A stretch of DNA of 64,000 nt from Phycobacter sedimenti (GTDB lineage: Bacteria; Pseudomonadota; Alphaproteobacteria; Rhodobacterales; Rhodobacteraceae), in contig NZ_JBBVGR010000005.1 of NCBI RefSeq assembly GCF_038148855.1, positions 248,001 to 312,000 on the forward strand. The letters are read 5' to 3'. Both the position numbers and the translations under genes were made by a program. Under the pieces are notes generated by a model. The model did no database searches. It saw only the letters and a list, made by a program, of their open reading frames with translations, and had not been told where the DNA came from. Positions 1 through 8,485 of the stretch are shown here, piece after piece. Numbering within the stretch: the stretch's first letter is position 1; each line of letters begins with the position of its first letter.

Positions 1-1
1 T

Positions 2-712
2 GGTGACAAGATGACCCCCGAGGCCCTGCGCAAGAGCATCGCAGGCGAAGAAACCCGAGGCGTTCATGGCCCCCAGCGCGGACCGGTCTCGATCACACAA
101 GTGACGGAACGCGGCTCTGTCTACAGCTGCGACGAGTTGAGCGCCCTTTGCGCCGTCGCCAAGGAATACGGCCTGCCGGTTCATCTGGATGGCGCGCGCT
201 TCACCAATGCGCTGGTGTCTTTGAAATGCTCCCCGGCTGAAATGACCTGGAAAGCGGGCGTGGATGCGGTGTCCTTTGGAGGCACAAAAAACGGGCTGAT
301 GGGGGTCGAGGCAGTGATCTTCTTTGACCCCAAACACGCCTGGGAGTTCGAGCTGCGCCGCAAGCGGGGCGCGCATCTCTTTTCGAAACATCGCTACCTG
401 TCGGCGCAGATGCTCGCCTATCTTCGCGAAGATCTGTGGCTCAAAAGCGCACAATCCGCCAATGCCTCCTGCGCTTTCCTGGCCGACGGTCTGCGCAAGG
501 CAGGTGCCACATTCCAGTCAGAGCCGGAGGCCAACATGGCCTTTGCCGCCCTGCCCCGCAGCACCCACAAGCGTCTGATGGAGGCCGGGGCGGTCTATCA
601 TCTGTGGGATGGCCCGCTGGAGGGACCGGAAGACGACCCCGTCACCGCGCGGTTCGTGTGTGACTGGTCGATCAGCCGGGATGAAATCACGGCCTTTCTG
701 AACCTGCTCTGA
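2..712 (+). CDS. Low-specificity L-threonine aldolase, C-terminal part (cut by window start)
   Basis: This PLP enzyme of the beta-eliminating lyase family cleaves L-threonine or allo-threonine to glycine and acetaldehyde in the cytoplasm. The frame is open to the window edge, so the N-terminal third is missing. The visible part carries the family landmarks: HLDGARFTNA, with the Asp that contacts the PLP ring nitrogen, and VSFGGTKNGLMG, whose Lys is the expected Schiff-base residue. The C-terminal small domain ends in a normal stop. The next gene is on the opposite strand and its 3' end faces this one, so this gene ends its transcript here. Family assignment is firm; substrate preference is not readable from sequence. 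Confidence 0.88.
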   Translation, partial: GDKMTPEALRKSIAGEETRGVHGPQRGPVSITQVTERGSVYSCDELSALCAVAKEYGLPVHLDGARFTNALVSLKCSPAEMTWKAGVDAVSFGGTKNGLMGVEAVIFFDPKHAWEFELRRKRGAHLFSKHRYLSAQMLAYLREDLWLKSAQSANASCAFLADGLRKAGATFQSEPEANMAFAALPRSTHKRLMEAGAVYHLWDGPLEGPEDDPVTARFVCDWSISRDEITAFLNLL

Positions 713-754
713 TACCGAAACCACAGATGCAGGGGCCGCTGGCCTCGCGCCCGC

Positions 755-1573
755 TCAGGACAACACCTCGGCAAGGGTTTTGGCGGCGGACGCCGCAACA
801 CTGGTCTTGCGATGGGCGATCCCCACTCGGCGGGTGACATTGGCAGCCTCGCGCAGGGCGCATATGGCGATCCGATCGGAGACTTGCGCATAGGTGAGCG
901 GGACCAGAGCCACGCCGAGACCGGCTGCAACCAGTTCCAATAGCTGTGCGTCATGAAGCGCCTGAGCCGAAACCATCAGCCTGCCCTCCCCGGCAGCGCG
1001 GAACAGGTCTGCGGATGGACAATAGGGGCGTGAAATCATCTCCAGCTGGGCAAGATCCTGCAGCGTCAGCTCTGCACGCAGGCTTAGGGGATGCCCCAGG
1101 GGCAAAGCCACCCCATAGCCTTCGTCCCACAGTCCGACAAATCCCATTCCCTCAGGCGTACAGGCTTCGGAGCAGAGCACCACATCCGCCAGTTGGGGGG
1201 TGTCGGTGAACTGGAAGACCATGCCGTCTTTTTCTCGCGAAAGGCGCTGAAACCCGTTCTGAAAAGGCTCCATCAATACATCGGGACAACAGTGCACCCG
1301 CAGCTGAGGGCGCATGCGCTTTTTCAGACGGTCCTCCATCTGCTGAAGCTGCGACAGAACCACGCCACATTGCTCGTAAAGCTCGTGCCCCAGATCGGTA
1401 GGAACCAGCCCTGCGGGACCACGCTGAAACAGCGGCCCACCATAATGGGCCTCAAGCCGGGCAATCGCCGCAGAAACCGAAGGTTGGCGCACCTCGTTGA
1501 GACGCGCAGCTGCACTGAAGGTTCCGGTTTCATAGGCGGACTGAAAGTATCTGAGCGGAGCAAGATCAAGCAT
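755..1573 (-). CDS. LysR-family transcriptional regulator
   Basis: This 272-residue protein has the LysR layout: an N-terminal winged helix-turn-helix (about residues 4-62; FSAAARLNEVRQPSVSAAI is the recognition region) and a type 2 periplasmic-binding-like effector domain (about 88-272). It is slightly shorter than the usual 290-310 residues. It is divergent from the small NTF2-like gene at 1679, and the 105 bp between them contains an inverted repeat CCTATA-N5-TATAGG plus a second copy of TTACCTATAC. This is the usual arrangement for a LysR protein controlling itself and its divergent neighbour. The effector is unknown. Confidence 0.9.
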   Translation of the reverse strand: MLDLAPLRYFQSAYETGTFSAAARLNEVRQPSVSAAIARLEAHYGGPLFQRGPAGLVPTDLGHELYEQCGVVLSQLQQMEDRLKKRMRPQLRVHCCPDVLMEPFQNGFQRLSREKDGMVFQFTDTPQLADVVLCSEACTPEGMGFVGLWDEGYGVALPLGHPLSLRAELTLQDLAQLEMISRPYCPSADLFRAAGEGRLMVSAQALHDAQLLELVAAGLGVALVPLTYAQVSDRIAICALREAANVTRRVGIAHRKTSVAASAAKTLAEVLS

Positions 1574-1578
1574 AGCCT

Positions 1579-1619
1579 TTACCTATACACTATATAGGAA
1601 ATACAGGAATTACCTATAC
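1579..1619. promoter_or_regulatory. Probable LysR operator with direct and inverted repeats
   Basis: TTACCTATAC occurs at 1579-1588 and again at 1610-1619, exactly 31 bp apart (about three helical turns). The first copy is part of the inverted repeat CCTATA (1582-1587) / TATAGG (1593-1598), which fits a T-N11-A LysR box. It starts 6 bp upstream of the LysR start codon and lies upstream of the gene at 1679. The repeats are seen directly; the binding protein is inferred from position. Confidence 0.6.
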
Positions 1620-1678
1620 CAATGCAGCGTGCGAAACAAGGATCACTGGATTCACCGCAATTGTTCAAGGAGCCATTC

Positions 1679-2086
1679 ATGGAAACCGCTGCGTCTGTCA
1701 CCCACGCCCCTCTGATCGAACAGGTCTTGCGTCTGTTCGAAGCAGGGGACCCCTCGATCTTTAACCTCTTGGCCGAGGATATCGACTTTCGCATCGATCA
1801 CTACAATGACGATGCGGATACCACCTGGCAGCAGGCTCAGGGCATAGGCCAGTTCGCTGCGGTCCTCCAACGGCTGGGCGAAGAGATCTTCCCTAAGGGC
1901 ACGCGCATTCAGGATCTCACCACGAAAACGCTATGCGATGGGTGGGCCATGACACGGATGCAGCAGGAGTTCTTCTATCCAAGACAGAACGGAATGGTGA
2001 ACAGTGTCACCTACATCGTCACCCATGAACAAGCTGGCAAGATCGACTACTTCAGAGAAACAGTCACTACCATCGACACAATCTGA
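1679..2086 (+). CDS. NTF2-like / SnoaL-fold small protein
   Basis: I chose the start at 1679 because CAAGGAG lies 7 bp upstream; an in-frame ATG at 1622 has no such site and would overlap the operator. The 135-residue product begins with a helix rich in small residues (LIEQVLRLFEAGDPSIFNLLAEDIDFRIDHY), followed by alternating strands, as in SnoaL-like or ketosteroid-isomerase-like proteins that work as isomerases, hydrolases or ligand binders. No catalytic residue can be assigned. It is likely the main target of the divergent LysR regulator. Function is not known. Confidence 0.72.
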   Translation: METAASVTHAPLIEQVLRLFEAGDPSIFNLLAEDIDFRIDHYNDDADTTWQQAQGIGQFAAVLQRLGEEIFPKGTRIQDLTTKTLCDGWAMTRMQQEFFYPRQNGMVNSVTYIVTHEQAGKIDYFRETVTTIDTI

Positions 2087-2135
2087 CAAGCAGCCCGGAG
2101 GGCGCGCCCCTGCCTTCCGGGATAAACGGCAGCCC

Positions 2136-2948
2136 TCAGTCTGCCCAAAAAGAACGGATCCGGGCGGCAGTTTCTGCGGGATGAGTGATCGACACCATGT
2201 GGCCGGCCCCCGCGATGACGTCTGAACGCACGTTGGGCAAACGCTGCGCCAGACCTTCGTTCACCACCGCAATGACGGGTTGAGTATCACTGCCTCGCAG
2301 CAGCAGAACCGGCATCTCCAGCCCCTGCAGTACGCCCGGACGCAAGACCCCCGCCCGGTCTTGATAGACCGATGCATCGCAGGCCGGAACGATATGGATG
2401 GCCCGCGTCATGGCTGCGCGCGTCGCCTCGGGCAGGTCGGGCCAGCGGGGGGTGCCCGAACTCCAGCTGCGGTTGAAGAGCCGCGCCGCCAGCGCCTCAT
2501 CCCCGGCCTCAAAGGCCTCAATGAACGGCATGCTCTCTTCCTGGGTGCGATGGGCGACCTCAGGCGCATCCTCGACCGCCACGCGGAACAGCACCGGTTC
2601 GATCAGGATCAGGCTGCGAACCTGCTCCGGGCGGCTCAAGGCCATGCGCAGGGCGACGGTCGCGCCGAAGGAATGGCCGATCAAGTCAACAGGTTCATCC
2701 GGCATGAGCGACAGCCCGGCCTCGGTGTTACGGTCCTGGTAATCCCCCTTGCGGTCCCAGTCCGGGCTGCGCCCGTGCGACAGCATGTCAAAGGCAGTTA
2801 TGGTCACCTGGCCATCCAGAGCCTCTGCCACCCCTCGCCATGTCCCAGAGTGCGCAAGCGAGCAATGTACGGCCAGCATTTTGCGCGGACCGCTCCCGAA
2901 ACTGCGGAAAAAAACGGGCTGCGGCAGGGTCTGCGCCATATCTTTCAT
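2136..2948 (-). CDS. Alpha/beta-fold hydrolase
   Basis: This 270-residue cytoplasmic protein has the alpha/beta-hydrolase nucleophile elbow GHSFG (Ser near residue 93), an N-terminal core strand with HCSLAHSGTW in the oxyanion-hole position, an acidic residue region late in the fold (LLLRGSDTQPV) and a C-terminal GAGHMVSITHP giving the catalytic His. It follows the isomerase gene at 2954 by 5 bp and is probably co-transcribed. A second ATG three codons in (2939) is an equally possible start. The pairing with a 2-hydroxychromene-2-carboxylate isomerase-like protein suggests degradation of aromatic or glutathione-linked compounds, but the substrate is unknown. Confidence 0.85.
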   Translation of the reverse strand: MKDMAQTLPQPVFFRSFGSGPRKMLAVHCSLAHSGTWRGVAEALDGQVTITAFDMLSHGRSPDWDRKGDYQDRNTEAGLSLMPDEPVDLIGHSFGATVALRMALSRPEQVRSLILIEPVLFRVAVEDAPEVAHRTQEESMPFIEAFEAGDEALAARLFNRSWSSGTPRWPDLPEATRAAMTRAIHIVPACDASVYQDRAGVLRPGVLQGLEMPVLLLRGSDTQPVIAVVNEGLAQRLPNVRSDVIAGAGHMVSITHPAETAARIRSFWAD

Positions 2949-2953
2949 GCAGG

Positions 2954-3550
2954 CTATCGCTCCGTGAGGTGCCGGTCCAGATCATCCAGCCGGTCCTGGC
3001 CCCAGAACTTGGCACCATCATCGGTGACATAGAACGGTACGCCGAAAACGCCAGCAGAAACCGCGTCCTCCAGGTTCTGACCATACGTCTCGGCGCCAAC
3101 CAGAAGCCCGCTGTCCGCAAGCGCGGGGTCAAATCCCGCGTGGGTCAGGCACTCCCGGATCACGCTGTCCTCGGCGATATCCTTTTCCTCGGCCCAGCAG
3201 GCGCGCAGGATGCCATGGACCAAAGCTCCAACATCTCCTCCCCCGGCCTTTTGCGCCGCAATGATCGCGTAAGAAGACGGGGCCGCATTGGTGGGCCAGT
3301 GCGCAGGCTTGAGGGTCATCGGCATTCCCAGCTTCCTTGACTGCCGCTCCATCTCGATCAGCCGGTATTCCTGGCGGGCAGGATGGCGGTCCCTTGGCGG
3401 CGTCCCCCCGGTTCGCGGAAACAGCGCCATGATGTCGAGAGGTTTGTAGGTGATCTGGGCGTCATGCCGCGCCGCCACTTGTTCAAGCCTGTTTCCGGCC
3501 AGATAGGCATAGGGGGAAAGGGTCGAGAAATAGAAATCGATGGCCGCCAT
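2954..3550 (-). CDS. 2-hydroxychromene-2-carboxylate isomerase family protein (DsbA/GST-kappa fold)
   Basis: The 198-residue protein belongs to the DsbA-like thioredoxin-fold group of HCCA isomerases and kappa-class glutathione transferases. It starts with FYFSTLSPYAYLA, in which the Ser replaces the DsbA cysteine and is expected to activate glutathione. GVFGVPFYV near the C-terminus carries the cis-proline of the thioredoxin fold. The inserted helical domain lies between them. In naphthalene catabolism the family isomerises 2-hydroxychromene-2-carboxylate; in roseobacters most members have no assigned substrate. First gene of a probable two-gene operon with the hydrolase at 2136. Confidence 0.86.
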   Translation of the reverse strand: MAAIDFYFSTLSPYAYLAGNRLEQVAARHDAQITYKPLDIMALFPRTGGTPPRDRHPARQEYRLIEMERQSRKLGMPMTLKPAHWPTNAAPSSYAIIAAQKAGGGDVGALVHGILRACWAEEKDIAEDSVIRECLTHAGFDPALADSGLLVGAETYGQNLEDAVSAGVFGVPFYVTDDGAKFWGQDRLDDLDRHLTER

Positions 3551-3656
3551 GTCGCTTTTCTCCCGCTAAGAACTAGGCTGGACCCTAGGCGCATGCTAAG
3601 CGGGGTTCAATATCACGAATCTGTCACATTGCCTTGCTGCCCGGGGATATCAGCCA

Positions 3657-4676
3657 ATGCCGACCATGAACGAACCCAAGCTTATCGCTGGGAACGCCAA
3701 CCTCCCGCTCGCCAATTCCATTGCCCGCAGAATGAGTATGCACCGCGGTGTAGATCAGGGTCTGGTTGATGCCCGTGTCGAACGGTTCAACGATGGCGAG
3801 ATCTTCGTGGAAGTCTACGAGAACGTCCGCGGCGAGGATATGTTCATCATCCAGCCGACGTCGAATCCGGCCAATGATAATCTGATGGAGCTGCTGATCA
3901 TCTCGGATGCGCTGCGTCGTTCGTCTGCCCAGCGGATCACTGCAGTGATCCCCTACTTCGGCTATGCCCGTCAGGACCGCCGCACCAAGGCACGCACGCC
4001 GATTTCGGCCAAACTGGTCGCCAACATGCTGACTGGTGCCGGAATTGAACGGGTGCTGACCATGGATCTGCATGCGGCTCAGATCCAGGGGTTCTTTGAT
4101 ATCCCCGTGGATAACCTCTATGCTTCGCCAATCTTTGCGCTGGATGTGAAGCATCAGTTCAAGGATGAGATGGAAGATCTGATGGTCGTGTCACCTGACG
4201 TGGGCGGCGTCGCGCGCGCACGTGAGCTGGCGAAACGGATCAACGCGCCCCTGTCCATTGTGGACAAACGCCGGGAAAAGCCGGGCGAAGTGGCCGAGAT
4301 GACCGTGATCGGTGATGTCACCGGCAAGATCTGCCTGATCGTCGACGATATGTGCGACACGGCCGGAACGCTCTGCAAGGCGGCGCAGGTGCTGCTGGAT
4401 AATGGCGCCAAGGAAGTCCACGCCTATATCACTCACGGCGTGATGAGCGGCCCCGCGGTGGAGCGCGTCACCAACTCGGTGATGAAGTCCCTCGTGCTGA
4501 CCGATACCATCCAGCCGACCGAAGCGGTCCTGGGCGCCCCCAACATCCGCATCCTGCCCACCGCACCCCTGTTCACCCAGGCGATCCTGAACATCTGGCA
4601 TGGCACCTCGGTGTCTTCCTTGTTCGAAGACAAGACCCTGATCCCGATCTACGAGTCGCTTTACAGCCACGTGTGA
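3657..4676 (+). CDS. prs: Ribose-phosphate pyrophosphokinase (PRPP synthetase)
   Basis: The enzyme transfers pyrophosphate from ATP to ribose 5-phosphate to make PRPP for purine, pyrimidine, histidine and NAD synthesis. The 339-residue sequence is clearly Prs: FNDGEIFVEVYENVRGEDMF near the N-terminus, GYARQDRRTKARTPISAKL in the ATP-site region, DLHAAQIQGFFDIPVDNL, and the PRPP-binding loop CLIVDDMCDTAGTL. An ATG at 3666 is an alternative start that removes three residues. The gene stands alone and ends in a strong terminator. It is divergent from the isomerase gene at 2954. Confidence 0.97.
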   Translation: MPTMNEPKLIAGNANLPLANSIARRMSMHRGVDQGLVDARVERFNDGEIFVEVYENVRGEDMFIIQPTSNPANDNLMELLIISDALRRSSAQRITAVIPYFGYARQDRRTKARTPISAKLVANMLTGAGIERVLTMDLHAAQIQGFFDIPVDNLYASPIFALDVKHQFKDEMEDLMVVSPDVGGVARARELAKRINAPLSIVDKRREKPGEVAEMTVIGDVTGKICLIVDDMCDTAGTLCKAAQVLLDNGAKEVHAYITHGVMSGPAVERVTNSVMKSLVLTDTIQPTEAVLGAPNIRILPTAPLFTQAILNIWHGTSVSSLFEDKTLIPIYESLYSHV

Positions 4677-4696
4677 AGTCAGTCGCTCCATCGTTC

Positions 4697-4735
4697 AAAG
4701 GGCCCCGTGCATAGACTTGCGCGGGGCCCTTTTTT
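4697..4735 (+). terminator. Rho-independent terminator of prs
   Basis: AGGGCCCCG (4699-4707) pairs perfectly with CGGGGCCCT (4722-4730), and a run of six T follows. It begins about 20 bp after the prs stop codon. Confidence 0.92.
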
Positions 4736-4814
4736 GATGCTTGGATTAGCAGAAGTGCTCTTTTTGCAAGAGCGTGTGCTGCGCATGAACATGTTAGATT
4801 GAAAGCCGGGCGAA

Positions 4815-5069
4815 ATGCATGAGTGGATTGTAAAGAAGACGGTGAGAAATGAAGAAGGCACGCGTACTGTCGACATCCTCGTCAGCAAGGATGGTAAGTT
4901 CTTTCGCTACGATGAAAATATCTGGACCAATGTCGAAGAGGATGATCTGCTGTTTTATCCCGACGGAGGCTATTGGACCTGCGCGACGATTTCCGGCTAC
5001 TTTGTATGTCTTGACGACTGCGAGCGAGGGGCGCGGTCAGATCTCAAGTGGTTATCCCACATGTCATAG
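4815..5069 (+). CDS. Hypothetical 84-residue protein
   Basis: I do not recognise this protein. It is acidic and rich in aromatics, with no signal peptide or membrane segment. It reads like a small beta-rich domain (VDILVSKDGKFFRYDENIW, then FYPDGGYWTC). Two Cys residues lie in YFVCLDDCERG. Its base composition is lower in GC than its neighbours. There is no strong ribosome-binding site. It sits alone between the prs terminator and a 166 bp empty stretch before the lectin gene. It is probably a lineage-specific gene, but it could be a chance frame. Confidence 0.45.
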   Translation: MHEWIVKKTVRNEEGTRTVDILVSKDGKFFRYDENIWTNVEEDDLLFYPDGGYWTCATISGYFVCLDDCERGARSDLKWLSHMS

Positions 5070-5235
5070 GCGAGACACACATCTCTCCTAGTGCCACAAG
5101 TATTTTTGTCACAAAAGAAATGTGCCAACCCTGACCAGCGTCACGCGGTTCTTCCCTCCTTCCAAGAGAAGTCCACTACTCAACCTGCGAAAAGGCTGAC
5201 TTCCCCGGATGGCATCCACGGGCGACAGCAAAGAC

Positions 5236-5586
5236 TCAGTCCACGTCCCAATCGTCCTCGAACGGCAGATCGCCAATGGCCATCCAGGCGGCGCGGACGC
5301 GGGCGATGCGGCTATCGGACCAGGTGCGAAAGACGATCTCGAAACCGGTCTCGCTGATGTTCTCGGTCGACAGATCCGCCCTGACCGCCGCTTCAGTACT
5401 CATATCCCACATCGAAAGTGAGACATGCACCGCAGGCGGACGCGCAAAGGATTCAGAAAACTCCACCGCCCTGCGCCGCTCGCGGGCACCCTTCCCCGTC
5501 CACATGGGGCCGTCGCTGTCAAATTCGGAAAACACGACGACATCCCCTTGATCGATACCGGTGCGGGGGTTTTGCAGTCTTTTCAT
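5236..5586 (-). CDS. H-type lectin domain protein
   Basis: The 116-residue protein matches the H-type lectin fold known from Helix pomatia agglutinin and Dictyostelium discoidin II. An N-terminal FSEFDSDGPMW segment is followed by the core VHVSLSMWDMSTE and FEIVFRTWSDSRIARVRAAWMAIG. The family binds GalNAc or similar sugars as trimers or hexamers. No signal peptide is visible. It lies downstream of atpC but after the terminator at 5663-5694, so it should have its own promoter or receive read-through. Synteny with atpC is common in Rhodobacterales (recalled, not checked). The ligand is unknown. Confidence 0.75.
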   Translation of the reverse strand: MKRLQNPRTGIDQGDVVVFSEFDSDGPMWTGKGARERRRAVEFSESFARPPAVHVSLSMWDMSTEAAVRADLSTENISETGFEIVFRTWSDSRIARVRAAWMAIGDLPFEDDWDVD

Positions 5587-5662
5587 CTGAGGGCGGCTCC
5601 TTTCGTCTTGAGGTAGATCCCGAGTCCAATGCTCAACTCAGCATATAAACACCCGGCCCACC

Positions 5663-5694
5663 AAAAGAAAACCGGCCCCAGATGGAGCCGGTTT
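5663..5694 (-). terminator. Terminator of the atpHAGDC operon
   Basis: On the minus strand AAACCGGC (5694-5687) pairs with GCCGGTTT (5676-5669) across a 10 nt loop, and the transcript continues into TTTTCTTTT. It lies about 30 bp after the atpC stop codon. Confidence 0.85.
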
Positions 5695-5725
5695 CCAAAG
5701 AGTTGTCCGCTTGGCGCAGAGCCGG

Positions 5726-6139
5726 TTACAGGCTCATGTGGGTGCCAAGGGCCTCCATGTCTGCCAGAAGTTTCGCGGCTTCCTCGACGATGTCGTGGGG
5801 CTGCTCCGCTTCCTTTGCAGTCTTGTAGGTATTGCGCGCGTCCTCGATCAGCTCATCAAGATGCGCACGGGTCATTTCATCCATCGGGATTGCCTTTTCG
5901 GCGAGAACCGAGAGCGCCTCGGAGCCGATTTCGGCAAAGCCGCCGGTGACCACATACTCCGAAGTGCCTTGGGGGCTTTCGACCCGCAGGACACCCGGAC
6001 GCAGGGTGGTGATGGTCGGCGCATGCATCGGCATAGCCGTCATGTCGCCTTCCGCGCCGGGGATCTGAACCGCGCTCACCTGAAGCGAAGCAAGGCTCCG
6101 CTCCGGGCTCACGAGGTCGAATTGCATGGTATCAGCCAT
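5726..6139 (-). CDS. atpC: F1 ATP synthase epsilon subunit
   Basis: The 137-residue epsilon subunit forms part of the central stalk with gamma and can inhibit ATP hydrolysis. The N-terminal beta-sandwich is evident (MQFDLVSPERSLASLQVSAVQIPGAEGDM, then the conserved GVLRVESPQGTSEYVVTGGFAEI), followed by a helical C-terminal tail. GGAGGG precedes the ATG by about 7 bp. It is the last gene of the operon, 11 bp after atpD. Confidence 0.96.
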   Translation of the reverse strand: MADTMQFDLVSPERSLASLQVSAVQIPGAEGDMTAMPMHAPTITTLRPGVLRVESPQGTSEYVVTGGFAEIGSEALSVLAEKAIPMDEMTRAHLDELIEDARNTYKTAKEAEQPHDIVEEAAKLLADMEALGTHMSL

Positions 6140-6150
6140 CAGGGCCCTCC

Positions 6151-7575
6151 TTAGGCCGCCTCAGCAGCCATTTTCTCGGCTTTTGCCTTCACCTCTTCGA
6201 TGCCGCCAACCATGTAGAAGGCGCCTTCGGGCAGGTGGTCGTATTCGCCGGCCACAACAGCCTTGAACGAGGCAATGGTGTCTTCCAGCGGAACCTGAAC
6301 ACCGTCAGAACCGGTAAAGACCTTCGCAACGTCGAACGGCTGGGACAGGAAACGCTGGATCTTACGCGCACGCGCGACGGTCAGCTTGTCCTCTTCCGAC
6401 AACTCGTCCATGCCGAGGATGGCGATGATGTCCTGCAGCGACTTGTAACGCTGGAGGATCTGCTGAACGTCGGACGCCACTTTGTAGTGCTCTTCGCCAA
6501 CGATCTGCGGGTCCATCAGGCGCGACGAGGAGTCGAGCGGGTCCACAGCCGGGTAGATGCCCAGTTCCGAGATCGCACGGTTGAGAACCGTGGTTGCGTC
6601 AAGGTGCGCGAAGGTGGTTGCAGGTGCGGGGTCGGTAAGGTCATCCGCGGGAACATACACAGCCTGGATCGAGGTGATCGAACCGTTCTTGGTCGAGGTG
6701 ATGCGTTCCTGCATGGCGCCCATGTCGGTTGCCAGGGTCGGCTGGTAGCCCACCGCCGAAGGAATACGACCGAGCAGAGCCGACACCTCGGAGCCCGCCT
6801 GGGTAAAGCGGAAGATGTTGTCCACGAAGAACAGAACGTCGGTACCGGACTGGTCGCGGAACTGTTCGGCCAGTGTCAGACCGGTCAGAGCAACACGCGC
6901 ACGGGCTCCCGGAGGTTCGTTCATCTGACCGTAAACCAGAGCCACCTGCGACTCTTCCAGGTTGTCGGGCTTGATCACGTTGGATTCGATCATCTCGTGG
7001 TAAAGGTCGTTGCCTTCACGGGTCCGTTCGCCAACACCGGCGAACACGGAGAAGCCCGAGTGCACCTTTGCGATGTTGTTGATCAGTTCCATGATGAGAA
7101 CGGTCTTGCCAACGCCGGCACCGCCGAACAGGCCGATCTTACCACCCTTGGAGTAGGGCGCGAGCAGGTCGATCACCTTGATGCCGGTCACCAGGATTTC
7201 CGACTCGGTCGACTGGTCGTTGAACTCGGGCGCGGCCGCGTGGATCGGACGGGTTTCCGCGGCGTTCACGGGACCCTTTTCATCGACGGGCTCACCCACG
7301 ACGTTCAGGATGCGGCCCAGGGTCGCGTTCCCGACCGGGATCGAGATCGGAGCGCCGGTGTCGACAACTTCCTGACCGCGAACCAGACCTTCGGTTGCGT
7401 CCATTGCGATGGTACGGACGGTGTTTTCGCCCAGGTGCTGCGCAACTTCCAGAACCAGATTCTTACCGTTGTTGTCGGTGTTGAGGGCGTTCAGGATCGC
7501 GGGCAGGTCGTCGCCGAACTGGACGTCGACAACGGCGCCGATGATCTGAACCACCTTGCCTTTTGCATTTGCCAT
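6151..7575 (-). CDS. atpD: F1 ATP synthase beta subunit (catalytic)
   Basis: The beta subunit carries the catalytic nucleotide sites of the F1 sector on the cytoplasmic face of the inner membrane. Visible motifs are the P-loop GGAGVGKTVL, the Walker B region VLFFVDNIFRF and the DELSEEDK segment (DELSEED lever). I set the start at 7575 (MANAKGKV, 474 residues) because the frame's 18 extra N-terminal residues are not typical of AtpD and a GGAG site sits just before this ATG. Fourth gene of atpHAGDC. Confidence 0.98.
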   Translation of the reverse strand: MANAKGKVVQIIGAVVDVQFGDDLPAILNALNTDNNGKNLVLEVAQHLGENTVRTIAMDATEGLVRGQEVVDTGAPISIPVGNATLGRILNVVGEPVDEKGPVNAAETRPIHAAAPEFNDQSTESEILVTGIKVIDLLAPYSKGGKIGLFGGAGVGKTVLIMELINNIAKVHSGFSVFAGVGERTREGNDLYHEMIESNVIKPDNLEESQVALVYGQMNEPPGARARVALTGLTLAEQFRDQSGTDVLFFVDNIFRFTQAGSEVSALLGRIPSAVGYQPTLATDMGAMQERITSTKNGSITSIQAVYVPADDLTDPAPATTFAHLDATTVLNRAISELGIYPAVDPLDSSSRLMDPQIVGEEHYKVASDVQQILQRYKSLQDIIAILGMDELSEEDKLTVARARKIQRFLSQPFDVAKVFTGSDGVQVPLEDTIASFKAVVAGEYDHLPEGAFYMVGGIEEVKAKAEKMAAEAA

Positions 7576-7597
7576 GTGATTGGTCTCCGGTTGTCTC

Positions 7598-8473
7598 TTA
7601 GAGCGCCTCGGCGCCCGAAATAATTTCAATCAGCTCGTTGGTGATCACGGCCTGACGGGAACGGTTGAACTCGATGGTCAGCTGGTCGATCATGTCGCCC
7701 GCGTTGCGGGTCGCATTGTCCATCGCGCTCATCCGGGCACCCTGTTCGGATGCGCCATTTTCCAGCAGCGCCGCAAAGATCTGGGTGGATACGCCACGGG
7801 GCAGCAGGTCGGCGAGGATCGCCTCTTCGCTGGGCTCGTAGTCGTATACCGCCGAGGTCTCTTCGGCCTGACCGCCCTCGTAAGAGGCCGGAATGATCTG
7901 CTGCGCCGTCGGCACCTGTGTCACGACGTTGACGAACTCCGAGTAGAAGATCGTTGCAACGTCGAATTCACCGGCATCAAAGCGGGTCAGGATGTCCTTT
8001 GCGATGTCCTGCGCATTGGCATAGCCAAGGCGTTTGACTTCGCTCAGGTCCACGTGGCCGACAAAATGATCCGCAAAATCACGGCGCAGGGCATCACGCC
8101 CCTTTTTGCCAACGGTCAGGATCTTGACCGTCTTGCCAGCGGCTTTCAGCTCAGCTGCCTTCTGACGGGCCAGCTTGGCGATGTTGGCATTGAAGCCACC
8201 ACACAGACCACGCTCGGCTGTCATTACGACAAGCAGCTGTACCTGATCGCTTCCGGTGCCGCGCAGCAGTTTGGGCGCTGCTTCGCTGTCACCCACCGAA
8301 GCCGCCAGGGCCGCCATCACGGCGTTGAACCGCTTGGCGTAGGGACGGCTGTCTTCGGCAGCTTCCTGGGCGCGGCGAAGTTTCGCCGCGGCCACCATTT
8401 GCATGGCTTTTGTGATCTTACGGGTGCTTTTGACACTCGCGATCCTGTTTTTCAGGTCCTTGAGATTTGGCAC
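7598..8473 (-). CDS. atpG: F1 ATP synthase gamma subunit
   Basis: The 291-residue rotor subunit begins PNLKDLKNRIASVKSTRKITKAMQ and ends in the long helix NATRNAGDMIDQLTIEFNRS, the two helices that form the coiled-coil axle inside the alpha/beta hexamer. The central Rossmann-like part contains ERGLCGGFNANI. It uses a GTG start preceded by AAGGAGATAAGGCA. It lies 12 bp after atpA and 22 bp before atpD in the same operon. Confidence 0.98.
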   Translation of the reverse strand: MPNLKDLKNRIASVKSTRKITKAMQMVAAAKLRRAQEAAEDSRPYAKRFNAVMAALAASVGDSEAAPKLLRGTGSDQVQLLVVMTAERGLCGGFNANIAKLARQKAAELKAAGKTVKILTVGKKGRDALRRDFADHFVGHVDLSEVKRLGYANAQDIAKDILTRFDAGEFDVATIFYSEFVNVVTQVPTAQQIIPASYEGGQAEETSAVYDYEPSEEAILADLLPRGVSTQIFAALLENGASEQGARMSAMDNATRNAGDMIDQLTIEFNRSRQAVITNELIEIISGAEAL

Positions 8474-8485
8474 TGCCTTATCTCC

